From positions 7,968,500 to 8,032,499 of the forward strand of contig NC_052511.1 in the NCBI RefSeq assembly GCF_014356525.2: DNA of 64,000 bases, read 5' to 3'. The notes under the pieces are model-generated. The model ran no database searches and was not told where the DNA came from. It saw nothing but the letters and a program-made list of their open reading frames with translations. This DNA is from Nilaparvata lugens (Eukaryota > Arthropoda > Insecta > Hemiptera > Delphacidae). Positions 10,199 to 20,941 of this stretch are shown here, one piece after another (position 1 is the stretch's first letter; every line of letters begins with the position of its first letter). The position numbers and the translations under genes are program-made.

Positions 10199-11030
10199 AC
10201 TCAATTTATTTATTATTTGTCACAGGCTAAACAACAGTAAGCATTGACAATAATTGTCATGTACATTAAAAACATAAAAATTATAACATTCACATATAAA
10301 GTTGAACTTGATAACTTCTCAAAATAGTGTAAATAGAATTTAAGAACTAGTAAACAATAATATCAGTTACAGCCCAATCCTATATAGAAACAGTCATCAA
10401 TGAGCATTATACTCGAAAGTAACACGTGAGAATCTTAAAACATTTTTTTTTCAGTTATATTTTGTTTTTCTGCAATCAGTTTATTAGGGATTCCCGACTA
10501 TAGGGACACTGGGCTATCAACCAGCTTTCCAGCCTTGCCCTAAAAATTGTCAGTGTTTGAGCCTCTTTCAATTGATCAAGAATTTAATCCCTCAGCAAAA
10601 AAAAAACAGCAATTTGGTTACTAATGAAATAAAAACACAATTATATCGTCAAATTTAGTACAACAATTTAATTTTGTACAGGACCATGGTTTCGTCAGCT
10701 TGAAAATGTGACCTGTGTGGTCACGTAACCAAGGTGAATTAAAGTATCAATTAAAGTACCAAATTAAACTGTGTAGAATTTGACTATATATTATGTGTGT
10801 TTTTTATTATGGAACGGTTCTAAAACATTGACAGTGACCCAGTCGATTTTTGTTGCTAAAAACGATGATGATTTCTAGTTTGAACGATTGAATTAGTTTG
10901 GCAAGATTCATGGTATCAATATTGGTCACACGTGAGCACTCTTTCAAATTAGTTTTGCTGCACTTTCATTTTGTAATCAGATTTGTAAAGATTTTTCTAA
11001 AAGTTGGAATTTCTTTGTAAACGAAGTTAA
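10199..11030. other. AT-rich DNA, no gene recognised
   Basis: No frame with convincing coding character and no clear repeat homology inside the window. Confidence 0.35.
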
Positions 11031-11600
11031 CCACTACACGACAAACCAACAGACATAAGTTGCCGGTAATAGAAAATCCATGCTGGAGTCGCACGTTCAA
11101 AGCTCACGTATTGGCAAGTCCGTTAAACTCCTTCGGGGATTTCGCTGGCCAATTTTATTTCTCCAAGGAACTCTGCACAACCTGGAGATTTTCTCCTTGT
11201 TGCGTATATATGTGAAATACAGCCGTCCACAACCGGGATATTTGTTTGGTTTGCGCCGTTTTTATTCGATTTTCGAAATCTCTCCGGAGCCCACCGGCTA
11301 GGTCTCCCTTGTCTTTTACTTTTTAATAACGCATGTTTACGATCTCCGACGTCTGAAGAAGCGCCGCTCAACATCGGAAAACAAGGAAAATTCTCTGGTG
11401 CAGACGTCGTTTTGTGTCCGTCTCGGTTCTGTAAAATCGCAGAACCGATTGTCATGCTCTACCTTTGCTTTGTTTCTTCTTCTTGTTCTCCTCTTTCTTC
11501 TTCTTCTAGCGTTGCGTCTTTGTTTGTGATGGCTTGACCTGCCTCAATCGATCCCATCAATGTCTTCTTCGTGTCCTAGTGCTGCTCTTGCTTTCAAATA
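11031..11600. other. GC-richer island, possibly regulatory or exonic
   Basis: This block is visibly richer in CG dinucleotides than its flanks (CTCCGGAGCCCACCGGC, GACGTCTGAAGAAGCGCCG). Open frames of 73 codons (plus, 11080-11301) and 110 codons (minus, 11123-11455) overlap each other and match no family I recognise, so neither is called a gene. It could be a promoter or first exon, or an unrecognised repeat. Confidence 0.3.
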
Positions 11601-11733
11601 AAGTCCGGCTGTTACTTCAACTGTTCTCAAGTTTGTAGCCTTCATGAAACTTGATTCCATTTAGAGTCTAGAAGATAGCAGATCATATACTTTTGAAAGA
11701 AATCGTTTTATCATTGAGGAAAGTATACTCGAT

Positions 11734-11946
11734 ATTGATTGATTGAGTACTTTATTTATGTAGATTAAAATATATACTGGCTTATACACTTATATACAAT
11801 AGCTTACAATACAGCAAAATTATAGATGAATTTACATAATATAGACTAAGAAAATAATTATTGAACTGTATATGATATGAAAAAGTAATTTGTAATATAA
11901 TAACTATAGATAATTATATTGTTATGCATCTACATAAATTGGCGGA
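11734..11946 (-). mobile_element. LINE 3'-end fragment, copy 3
   Basis: Reverse complement of the 711-1024 element. A short (ATTG)n tail at the left is followed by GAGTACTTTATTTATGTAG, and the match stops at TACATAAATTGGCGGA. It is truncated about 100 bp earlier than copies 4 and 5, and the minisatellite begins at the break. Confidence 0.7.
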
Positions 11947-12206
11947 TATTAGGATATATCGTAGAGAAAAATATTCGAGATTAGGATATAACATAGAGAA
12001 AAGAATATTCTATATTGGGATATATAATATAGAAAAGAATACTCTATATTGGGATATAACACAGAGAAAAGAATACTCTATATTGGGATATATCATACAG
12101 AAAAGAATACTCTATATTGGGATATATCATAGAGAAAAGATTACTCTATATTGGGATAAGTTTTATATCATACAGAAAATACTCGATATTAGGATACATC
12201 ATAGAG
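11943..12206. repeat. 34-bp minisatellite, left part
   Basis: About eight units of GGGATATATCATAGAGAAAA followed by GAATACTCTATATT, with variants. The array resumes at 14621, on the far side of the nested repeat elements, so it was one array before they arrived. Confidence 0.85.
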
Positions 12207-12211
12207 AAAAA

Positions 12212-14615
12212 TCTGGTGTGGTACACTCACACAACTTTCCTTGCTCATATTTGAAACTACGATCAGACTTTTGTATATGTGTATATATAATTGTTTTCAG
12301 AGTACTTTTTCCTTTGTGTAAATTATGAAATTCGATGATTTTTTTTAGAAGACATTTTTTTAAAGTCGTCAAAACAGCTGTTCTACAGATGAAATATCTC
12401 GACTATGTGTTCTTTTTACTTTCCTTGCCCTACTACCATAGGTAAGGAAAGTATTGCTTTCCAAAAAAAATTAAGGTACCCCAATTTCAAGTTTTCTATA
12501 CGTTTCAAGGTCCCCTGAGTCCAAAAACATGATTTTTGGGTATTGGTCTGTGTGTGTGTATGTGTGTATGTGTGTGTGTGTGTGTGTATGTCTGTGAACA
12601 CGATAACTCCATTCCTAATTAACCGATCGACTTGAAATTTTAAACTTAAGGTCCCTATACCATGAGGACCCGACAATAAGAAATTCAATAAAATTCAATT
12701 CAAGATGGCGGAAAAAATGGCGGATAATTACTAAAAAACCATGTTTTTTACGTTTTTCTCGAAAATGGCTCTAACGATTTTCTCCAAATTTATATCATAG
12801 GATAGCTATTTATAAGCCCTATCAACTAGCATAAGTCTCATTTCTGGGAAAATTTCAGGAGCTCCGTAATATATTCTGAGAAAAATGGCGGAAAATGACT
12901 AAAAAACCATGTTTTTCACGGTTTTCTCGAAAACGGCTCCAACGATTTTCTTCAAATTTATACCATGGATAGCTATTTTTAAGCCCTATCAACTGGCATA
13001 AGTTTCATTTCTGGAAAATTTCAGGAGCTCCGTAATATTCTTGAGAAAAATGGCGGATAATAACTAAAAATCCGTTTTTCACCGTTTTCTCGAAAACTGC
13101 TCTAACGATTTACTTCAAATTCATACCATGGATAGATATTCATAAGCACTATAAACTGGCATGAGTCTCATTTCTGGGAAAATTCCATGAGCTCCGTAAT
13201 ATTCTTGAGAAAAATGGCGGATAATGACCAAAAACCAGGTTTTTCACGGTTTTCTCGAAAACGGCTCTAACGATTTTCTTCAAATTCAAGCCATGTGTAG
13301 CTATTCATAAGTCCTATCAAATGACATGAGTTTTTTCCTTGGAAAATTGCAGGAGCTCCGTAATATTCTTGAGAAAAATGGCGGATAATTACTAAAAAAC
13401 CATGTTTTTCACGATTTTTTCAAAATAACTTGACCGATTTTTTTCAAATTCATACTCTGTATAGTTATTTATCAGCTCTATTAACTGGCATGAGTCTCCT
13501 TTCTGGGAAACTAAGGGGGTCCACCCCATCCTGAGAAATGGACTTTGTAACCTCCTTCTCGTGCATGAGGTAGGTAGGTAGAGCAGTTCATAAAAAGAAC
13601 ACATAGTCGAGATATTTCATCTGTAGAACAGCTGTTTTGACGACTTTAAAAAAATGACGACTAAAAAAATCATTGAATTTCACAATTTACACAAAGGAAA
13701 AAGTACTCTGAAAACAATTATATATACACATATACAAAAGTCTGATCGTAGTTTCGAATATGAGCAAGGAAAGTTGTGTGAGTGTACCACACCAGATTTT
13801 TATGAACTGCTCTACCTACGTACCTCATGCACGAGAAGGAGGTTACAAAGTCCATTTCTCAAGGATGGGGTGGACCCCCCATTAGTTTCCCAGAAAAGAG
13901 ACTCATGCCAGTTAATAGAGCTGATAAATAACTATACAGAGTATGAATTTGAAAAAATCGGTCAAGTTATTTTGAGAAAAACGTGAAAAACATGGTTTTT
14001 TAGTAATTATCCGCCATTTTTCTCAAGTATATTACGGAGCTCCTGCAATTTTCTCAGAAATGAGACTCATGTCAGTTGATAGGGCTTATAAATAGCTATC
14101 CATGGTATGAATTTGAAGAAAATCGTTAGAGCCGTTTTCGAGAAAACCGTGAATAACATGGTTTTTTAGTGATTATCCGCCATCTTTTACAAGAATATTA
14201 CGGAGCTCCTGCAATTTTCCCAGAAATGAGACTCATGTCAGTTGATAGGGCTTATAAATAGCCATCCATGGTATAAATTTGAAGAAAATCGTTAGAGCCG
14301 TTTTCGAGAAAACCGTGAAAAACATGGTTTTTTAGTAATTATTCGCCATTTTGAATTGAATTTTATTGAATTTCTTATTGTCAGATCCTCATGGTATAAG
14401 GACCTTAAGTTTAAAATTTCAAGTCAATCGGTTGATTAGGAATGGAGTTATCGTGTTCACAGACATACTAGATACACACACAGAGACCAACACCCAAAAA
14501 TCATGTTTTTGGACTCAGGGGACCTTGAAAGGTATAGAAAACTTGAAATTAGGGTACCTTAATTTTTTTTGGAAAGCAATACTTTCCTTACCTATGGTAG
14601 TAGGGCAAGGGAAGT
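12212..14615 (+). mobile_element. A-tract-flanked repeat, outer copy split by an insertion
   Basis: The left end TCTGGTGTGGTACACTCACA is preceded by AAAAA (12207-12211). The right end (CAAGGGAAGT at 14615) is followed by AAAAA (14616-14620). The element interrupts a minisatellite whose intact unit reads GAGAAAAATATTCGA, so the empty site is visible and had one AAAAA. The copy itself is split at 12417/13802 by an inverted copy of the same family. Without that insertion it is about 1.0 kb. Its right half holds about three units of the internal 165-bp repeat. It encodes nothing recognisable. Confidence 0.75.
12418..13796 (-). mobile_element. A-tract-flanked repeat, inner inverted copy
   Basis: A complete 1379-bp copy in reverse orientation, from ACTTTCCTTGCC at 12418 to CACCAGA at 13796. 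It is flanked by TTTTT on both sides (12413-12417 and 13797-13801). Joining the flanks gives GTGTTCTTTTTATGAAC, which is exactly the sequence found uninterrupted inside this inner copy near 13586. It carries about five internal 165-bp units against one to three elsewhere, and a short TG tract at 12546-12592. The short frames inside are non-coding. Confidence 0.8.
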
Positions 14616-14620
14616 AAAAA

Positions 14621-14665
14621 TATTCGATATTAGGATTAGGATACAACATAGAGAAAAGAATACTT
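14621..14665. repeat. 34-bp minisatellite, right remnant
   Basis: TATTCGATATTAGGATTAGG followed by ATACAACATAGAGAAAAGAA continues the array interrupted at 12206. Confidence 0.8.
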
Positions 14666-14809
14666 GAAGAATAATAATCGTTTGTCTATTATATGGTTTT
14701 ATATAATGAATTCTCTTTCTAGGGCTACTAAAATTATTGAAACACATTAAAAGATATCAAGTATCCATTTATTTCATCATAACACAACTAGTTTCAACTC
14801 TTCAAGAGT
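14666..14809. other. AT-rich DNA
   Basis: Contains AACACAACTAGTTTCAACTC, whose complement recurs near 35110, so it is probably an old repeat edge. Confidence 0.3.
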
Positions 14810-15175
14810 CATTTCAAGTGTAAATTTCATTTTGTTAAAATTGTTTCATGCTATATTTAAGTGTAAATCCTATTGTTTTTCTAATAGTTTCATGTCCTAT
14901 TAGTTTGCTAAAATTACTTGATTCTTTCAAATAAATATGCTCTATTTATTTTGAAGTCTGGGTCATTATGCTAACACTATGATTAACGCTAATCATGTAG
15001 TCATTTCAAGTGTAAATTCCATTGTGTTCAAATTGTTTCATGTTATATTTCAAGTGTAAATTCTATTGTTTTCCTAATAGTTTCATGTCCTATTAGTTTG
15101 CTAAAATTACTTGATTCTTTCAAATAAATATGCTCCATTTATTTTGAAGTCTTTGGGTCATTATGGTAACACTAA
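14810..15175. repeat. Tandem duplication of about 185 bp
   Basis: Two units beginning TCATTTCAAGTGTAAATT, both containing TTCATGTCCTATTAGTTTGC and TTATTTTGAAGTCT. They differ by small indels. No gene is involved. Confidence 0.8.
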
Positions 15176-15460
15176 CGCTAAACCACGTTTACATGTAGAT
15201 ATGTTTGCATTTATCATAATGTATTTCATACAGGGTTTAAACGAATAGCTGACATTTTCCCGTTTAAACCTAGTATCTGTATCTAAGACCAGCCGCAAAG
15301 TAGACCCAAGCTAATCCACGAAAAGCAACCCACGCAGTGGGATGTTTTGTAAACCATTGCTAGACTTCTCTAGACATCTGTGTAATACATGCAATGAATA
15401 ATCTACTTGTCAGCTGATTGATTATGAATAATTCTATTGGTTAATTTATATTCATTAAAA
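15176..15460. other. AT-rich DNA, no gene recognised
   Basis: Short unassigned spacer between a tandem duplication and a dispersed repeat. Confidence 0.3.
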
Positions 15461-16210
15461 TAGTTATTTGTATATCTAGAGTGAAAAGTACGACTTTTTC
15501 TCCCTGTGGGAAAAAGTTTGAAGCCCGAGGCGAAGCCGAGGGCAGCAATTTTCCTGAGGGAGAAAAAGTATTTTTCGCTCGTGATGTACACAACATTTTT
15601 CCTATCTACATTTTTTTTATAGAAACTGCAAATAAAATCATTCTAATAACTTACATATTGGTGACAATGATTCCTAACAACATAACCTAAATCTAAAACC
15701 TAAAAACCGGTCATCTGATTGGCACTGCCGATTGCGCTATCTATCGGCAAAAGTTGTAACAATGCTGAGCAGCAACCAAAAATGGCTGACTACAGATCAC
15801 GCGGTTCAGATTTGAATTGCAGATCAAAAATATTTGTTTGGCTGGTATTTTGAATAGAATAAAATATTTTAAAAATTGTATAAATTTTTATTGTCTACTA
15901 ATATTAAGAATATAATAATTATCATACAAACATATATTTCATGAGTTGATCAAATTTCTGGTTGTGGTATTGAATTCAGTTGACTCAATGACAGACACCT
16001 CTATTATGCTTTCTCATCTGAGCTTAGACCTTCTAACCTATTACAATGTAAGTTTCAAAATAGAGATGCTCCCCATGTTATTCAAATGGAATCACTTTTA
16101 CTCCCTAGGGAGTTTTTCTGTTTTTTACTACCGAGAGCGAAAAAGTGACACTTTAGTATTAGGTGTCAGGGAGTAAAGTAAGTACTTTAGACAGTAGGTG
16201 GAGGAAAAAA
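15461..16210 (+). mobile_element. Dispersed repeat of about 750 bp, copy A
   Basis: It starts TTTGTATATCTAGAGTG and ends CAGTAGGTGGAGGAAAAA, and matches 34103-34960 throughout. Features shared by the two copies include CTCCCTAGGGAGTTTTTCTG and CTATCGGCAAAAGTTGTAAC-like blocks. Copy A keeps a GGCGAAGCC mini-hairpin (15529-15537) that copy B has lost. No transposase or reverse transcriptase is present; the class is unknown and probably a non-autonomous DNA element. Confidence 0.55.
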
Positions 16211-16620
16211 TATTTTGAGGATATTTTCAATTATGATCGTTACTAATAACACATTGAATGTGGAGGCACCGGTGGGAAACAGTGAGTGTGATTTATATAT
16301 TTGTGAGAATATTAACACAGTGAGTTCAGGGAGAATATAACGAACTATTCATGTAATTGTCTATTTGTAAATAGGTTTCATCGATTGTGTAAGGTTGGTA
16401 GTTTATGTGGGGTGGGGGAGAGAGAGAGAGTGAGGAATTTAGAAGGGAGGAACTGTCGTTTAGTAACCTCCTGTAGCATCTGAAATCGTTGCTATTATAC
16501 AGGTAGTGGATGGGGAGGGGGAGGAGGAGGAGAGAGAACGGATAGAAGTGGAGCAATTTACTTGTAAACGCACCGCTCTGTATTTTGTAGTCATAAAACT
16601 CCTCCTTTATCGTTATCACG
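16211..16620. other. Mixed DNA grading into GA-rich sequence
   Basis: A 97-codon minus frame (16326-16619) is Ser/Leu/Pro-rich because it crosses GGGGGAGGAGGAGG sequence. I do not call it. Confidence 0.35.
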
Positions 16621-16857
16621 GTACTTGATCGTCGTGTGTGCTTAGTGAGTGAGTGAGAGGGATTGAGTGAGAGAGAGTGAGAGGACCATAGTCCAGTGAA
16701 AGAGCATCCGTCATTTACCGCTATTCAAAACTTGCATGTCCTGTTTCTAGTTGGGTTACTGAATTTCGAACTCACCACGGTGCCTTTTTGGGGTGAATGT
16801 GTCAAAATTTGAACAGCTTTTGAGGGAAATGTGTGGGGAGAGATAGAAAAAGAGATT

Positions 16858-16935
16858 GATTGGTTGTCTTTATTAAGGACGGAGTTAGGACTCTAGGTCC
16901 TCTCTGTCACACAACCCTATATGATATATAGGGTT
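16858..16935 (-). mobile_element. Short LINE/SINE 3' tail, GGCGGAGTTAGGACTC family, copy 1
   Basis: GATTGATTGGTTG tail, then CTTTATTAAGGACGGAG and CTAGGTCCTCTCTGTCACAC, ending at ACAACCCTATA. It is read as a minus-strand 3' end with an (AATC)n tail. Relatives are at 17136-17225, 33140-33206 and weakly 38985-39040. Confidence 0.55.
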
Positions 16936-17135
16936 GAAATGAGAGAGAAAGAGTTGTGTGAGGGACAGTGTCGAGAGAAAGAAAGTCTAGAGAGATTGTG
17001 TCGCTTTGAGATAGGTGTGAAGTGAGGAAATGATAGCAATGATGGAAAATTGTGGATTTTCCTTTCCATATTTTGTTGTTGAGATTGTGTATTTCCCTTT
17101 CTATATTTTTACTGCAGAGAGAGAGAGAGAGATTG

Positions 17136-17225
17136 ATTGATTGATTGATTGATTAGCTGCCTTTATTAAAAACCTAGGAGGGCGAAGTTAGGGCGCAGCC
17201 GGCCCTCTCTTACACTTAACCCTCC
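17136..17225 (-). mobile_element. Short LINE/SINE 3' tail, copy 2
   Basis: (GATT)n, then GCCTTTATTAAAAACCTAGG, then GGGCGCAGCCGGCCCTCTC, ending ACTTAACCCTCC. It is diverged from copy 1 but has the same plan, and it is embedded in GA-rich sequence on both sides. Confidence 0.5.
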
Positions 17226-17230
17226 AATAG

Positions 17231-17316
<86 letters not shown>

Positions 17317-17320
17317 TGTC

Positions 17321-17900
17321 GCTTTAAGATAGGTGTGAAATTAGGGGATGATAATAATGATAAAATCTCTATCCATTCATGAAATCATCACAAATAGAAA
17401 CGTTTGTACTGTATTATCATCCCCTCCTCATCTCCTGGGCTTCAGATACTTGTGGAGAGTTGCCTTTGTAAATAAATAAATAAATATATGATAAAGAATT
17501 GTGGATTCTCTTGTTCATAGTTTTGCTGTTTTCCTAAATAATTGATTTTTCGCTGCCCACATGAATTCATCATTCATACTCATGATTCATGCCCACATGA
17601 ATTGTTAGCTTGTCAATTTAATAGGAGGGATGATTATGAGAGATGGAAAAAAGGCAAGGGAGAAGAAGAAGAAGAAGATGATGATGATTATTATGAGAGA
17701 TGAATGGTGGGTTCAAACCATCAAAAGTGATATTTTCAAGTGATATTTTGGATTTATTTAAAATGATCTTAAATATAAAAGCTCATACGGTATCTGTCAG
17801 GAAGGTGAAGTTAGCTTCCAACGGGAGGACCGTGATCACTTTATTTATGTGTGTAACCCCCTGAGTTTATTAGACAAATTATTTGAGAAAATAGATAATT
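17321..17900. other. AT-rich DNA with a possible retroelement tail
   Basis: AGTTGCCTTTGTAAATAAAT at 17459-17490 looks like an old (AAAT)n-tailed 3' end. A short GAA/GAT repeat is at 17660-17690. No gene. Confidence 0.3.
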
Positions 17901-18197
17901 TACTTATTTTCAGCTAGCAGAAATAATCTAAGCTACGGAGAGAGTATAGCTTGTCTAGAGATGTTTTTACTTCAGGAGGATATTATTTAATTCATTGAAA
18001 GTTTCTATTGAAAGCTATAAAGAGGCTACAGCTTGTCTAGAGATACTGTGAAAATAGTATCTCTATTAATAATATAGATACTATAATTATTGTAATATTA
18101 TAACTAATATTTACTGTATTGTAAATGTGAGGATATTATTCAATTCTTTGGAAGTTTAGTTTTTATTGGAGCTTGTTTTGAGGTGCTACACATGAAG

Positions 18198-18441
18198 ATA
18201 TTATATTACTAGCCGTCAGACTCGCTTCGCTCGCCATATCCGTCTAGCCAGGGGGCTCCGCCCCCTGGACCCCCGACTGGATGGTACAAGAATGAGATCA
18301 GCAGGCTCGCTTCGCTCGCCTGCATTTTTCATTTGAGTGTTTTTATCATATGTTAGAACAATCCAGTCGGGGGTCCAAACTAAACGTCTGGCTAAACGGA
18401 TATGGCGAGCGTAGCGAGCCTGACGGCTAGTAATATAATAT
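18198..18441. repeat. Palindromic end of Helitron-like family B
   Basis: The left arm reads ATATTATATTACTAGCCGTC and the right arm GACGGCTAGTAATATAATAT. Each arm is about 95 bp and includes flanking AT sequence outside CTAG. The left arm contains the hairpin CCAGGGGGCTCCGCCCCCTG. At that place the right arm has an unrelated AAACTAAACGTCT stretch. Confidence 0.75.
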
Positions 18442-18909
18442 TCCCAGGATTGAAGTAGCAGTGCCCAATCAATTTTTCCGCGATAAATGCATTTGAATCT
18501 TCAACTTGGTGCCAACCTAACAAAGTCAACTCAACTTAATGCCAACCTGACAAAATTATTAATTTAGTTGCCAGTTAACAACTGTTTCGAAGAGGTACTC
18601 TATCTAGATTATAGTTCTATAGTAACATATGATATGGAAATTTCAATTATAATTAAGAGATTGGGAGAAGAAGAATATACATGCTAAAAGACGAACTTAA
18701 AACCCTTAAAAACAACCCTTAGAGTTAAAATATTGCCAAAAGATTTCTTAGTGCGCCTCTAAAGGGCCAACTGAACATACCTACCAAATTTGAACGTTTT
18801 TGGTCCGGTAGATTTTTAGTTCTGCGAGTGAGTGAGTGAGTGAGTGAGTGAGTGAGTCAGTCAGTCAGTCAGTCAGTGAGTGAGTGCCATTTCGCTTTTA
18901 TATATATAG
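18209..18909 (-). mobile_element. Helitron-like non-autonomous element, family B, copy 1
   Basis: Read on the minus strand it opens near TATATATAAAAGCGAAATGG, continues into (ACTC/ACTG)n and TACCGGACCAAAAACG, and ends in CGAAGCGAG...CGGCTAG. The plan, with a terminal hairpin, CTAG end, no TIRs and an insertion between A and T, resembles Helentron-type Helitrons of insects. There is no Rep/helicase. The inverted copy is at 20942-21664. Confidence 0.65.
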
Positions 18910-19372
18910 AAGAAGATACAATTTATTGGAAGTTTTTATTAGAGCTTGTCTAGAGGTGCTACACATTTACATTTACATTTATTACATTCCTTAATCACAA
19001 CATCAAATTAATGATTGGGAGAGAATCAACAGGATAAACCCAAAACTGTTCCTCTCCCTAATTTTGAGAAAAATAGTTCGAATGAGGTTATGAAAACACT
19101 TTTATAAAGATCACAAAAATTTACAGTCCAAATATACATTATACTAAAAAATTTGTATCTCGGTTGATCAGAAAGATGAAACAAATTATTATTACACTTG
19201 AAAATGCATTAATAAATTGAAAAATATTAAAAAACTTGATAAATTTGAAGCCAGAAAAATCACATGAAGATATATTATACAATTCATTGGAAGTTTTTAT
19301 TGGAGCTTGTCTAGAGGTGCTACACATGAAGATATTATATTATGCAATTTATTGGAAGTTTTTATTTCTTCA

Positions 19373-20299
19373 CGAATCGAAAGAGATAAAATTTCATTGA
19401 CAGCGTATTTTGATTCAACAGAGCATCTAGTTACAAATTTCTATCGTGACAAATCAAACACACGCAGCTCCGAAAATTCCAGATTATTCAGATGAAAATG
19501 TATAGAGTTACGAAAAAATGTGTCAATTTCTGCACGAGTGCTTAAAATTAATATCGGAACGACTAAATTTCTGGAATTGAAAAAAGTTTGGAATTCAAGT
19601 TTTTTCCTTTCAAATCAATCCTGTATATGAGCTGGGTGAACAGAATAACATGATGATTATAATGATTGGTTTTTGGACGATTTGGTGCTAATTTTTGTGC
19701 TCTGAAGGCAATCGAGCGATGGTTTTAGCCACGAATATATCTGTCAACAGAAGGATTAAGTTACTCTTCAGTTGGCAAGCCTTGTATTCAGAACTCGATA
19801 TTATATACGAGCTATATATGATTTATTATATACGAGGAAAAGGTTGGAGAGCTTGAGGATTGTTAATGGACACAATTTATCGAGTTTTATTAAAATTTGA
19901 CACTTCTGCTGAACAAGAAATCATTGTTTTTCACATTGCTTTCGAAAACCTTCATTAAGTTTGAAAGTCTTGGGACTGATTTAAGTTATTCATTTTTTGA
20001 GAAAAAAATCCACAAGTAGCATTGGAGATACATTTTCCGTGTAATCCCTCAGTAAACCTGAAATTCTCCTGCTATTTATTTGTTGATTAGTGCTTTGATA
20101 CCTAGTTTTTCAGTAGTATTATAACATAATATACGTGTAAATTTCCACTGGCTAATGGACATTTTGGAAAAAAAAAATTAAGTGATAGTACTCTCATATA
20201 AAGTCTTTAGCATCAAAATAGTTGAATCTTTTTATGTATTTCAAGTCAGTGTCTTTGTAAAGCCGTCTTTTTATGATATTGATATTACTTTATCCATCT
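19373..20299. other. AT-rich DNA, no gene recognised
   Basis: No convincing exon. A 62-codon frame at 19307-19495 starts inside the tandem array and is not supported. Confidence 0.35.
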
Positions 20300-20704
20300 A
20301 TATAATAAGAGAGAGTAGGGTTGTGTTTGTTCGCATCAAAACATGTCAACTTGTGGATTGCATACCGGAAAAACTGGAATGATTTAGATCTCAAAATTTT
20401 GCACATAGATTCTAAGAATATCAATCTCGTGCACCTCGAAGCCCAAATTTCAATTTTCCTTCTAGATTTTTCAGAAGGTTCAAATTTCATTGATGGGACA
20501 TGAATACATACATTGATATATGTCTAAATATAGAACTATAATCTAGAGAGACTACCTCTTCGAAACAGATGGTATAATAATAATAATAATTAAACTAAAT
20601 TGATAACCAGATCAATTTTGTCAGGTTGTCATTAATTTGATGAAGGTTCCTGAACAAGATTTGAGTTCTGTCACTTTATTGTGTCACAAGTTGAAGAATT
20701 TATC
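20300..20704 (+). mobile_element. Fragment of a Helitron-like element
   Basis: TCTATATAATAAGAGAGAGT, then GGTTGTGTTTGTTCGC, then GAACTATAATCTAGAGAGAC and CCTCTTCGAAACAG. The last block is also present, inverted, inside family B at 18588-18625, so the two elements share a middle portion. Short frames over it on both strands are not genes. Confidence 0.5.
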
Positions 20705-20941
20705 CATACTATAATAAAGGAAAGAACTGGCTTATACACGTACGGAATAGGAAAATTATGTTCGACGCAACATCACGTCTGAACTACTGGACTGAAATAA
20801 ACTTGAAATTTCGCATATAGATTCTTAATTAACCGAGGATGGTTCTAGGCCTATTTCAAACTCTTCAAGATTCCACTCGGTCAAGTATTCAGTTTGTCAA
20901 GCTTTAAAATAATCCCTTGCGGAGCACGGGTTACCTGCTAG
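20705..20941 (+). mobile_element. Helitron-like non-autonomous element, family D, short copy
   Basis: It starts CTATAATAAAGGAAAGAACT and ends GCGGAGCACGGGTTACCTGC followed by TAG (CTAG at 20938-20941). It carries a single GAACTACTGGACTGA unit. The long copy at 47418-48643 has the same ends and many units. Confidence 0.65.

Larger units (their letters stand above)
16621..17320. repeat. GA-rich tract
   Basis: GAGTGAGTGAG and (GA)n runs, longest at 17231-17312. Two short LINE tails are embedded in it (16858-16935 and 17136-17225). Confidence 0.8.
17950..19372. repeat. Broken tandem array of 65-80-bp units
   Basis: Units built on GAAGATATTATATT, then CAATTTATTGGAAG, then GGAGCTTGTCTAGAGGTGC occur at about 17945-18060, 18128-18200, 18905-18965, 19263-19328 and 19327-19372. 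The Helitron-like element at 18209-18909 sits exactly within one unit (GATATTATATTA before it, ACAATTTATTGGAAG after it). Confidence 0.6.

Noticed and set aside
11123..11455. A 110-codon minus frame in a GC-richer block
   Set aside because: No motif, no splice context and a competing frame on the other strand; kept only as an unassigned island.
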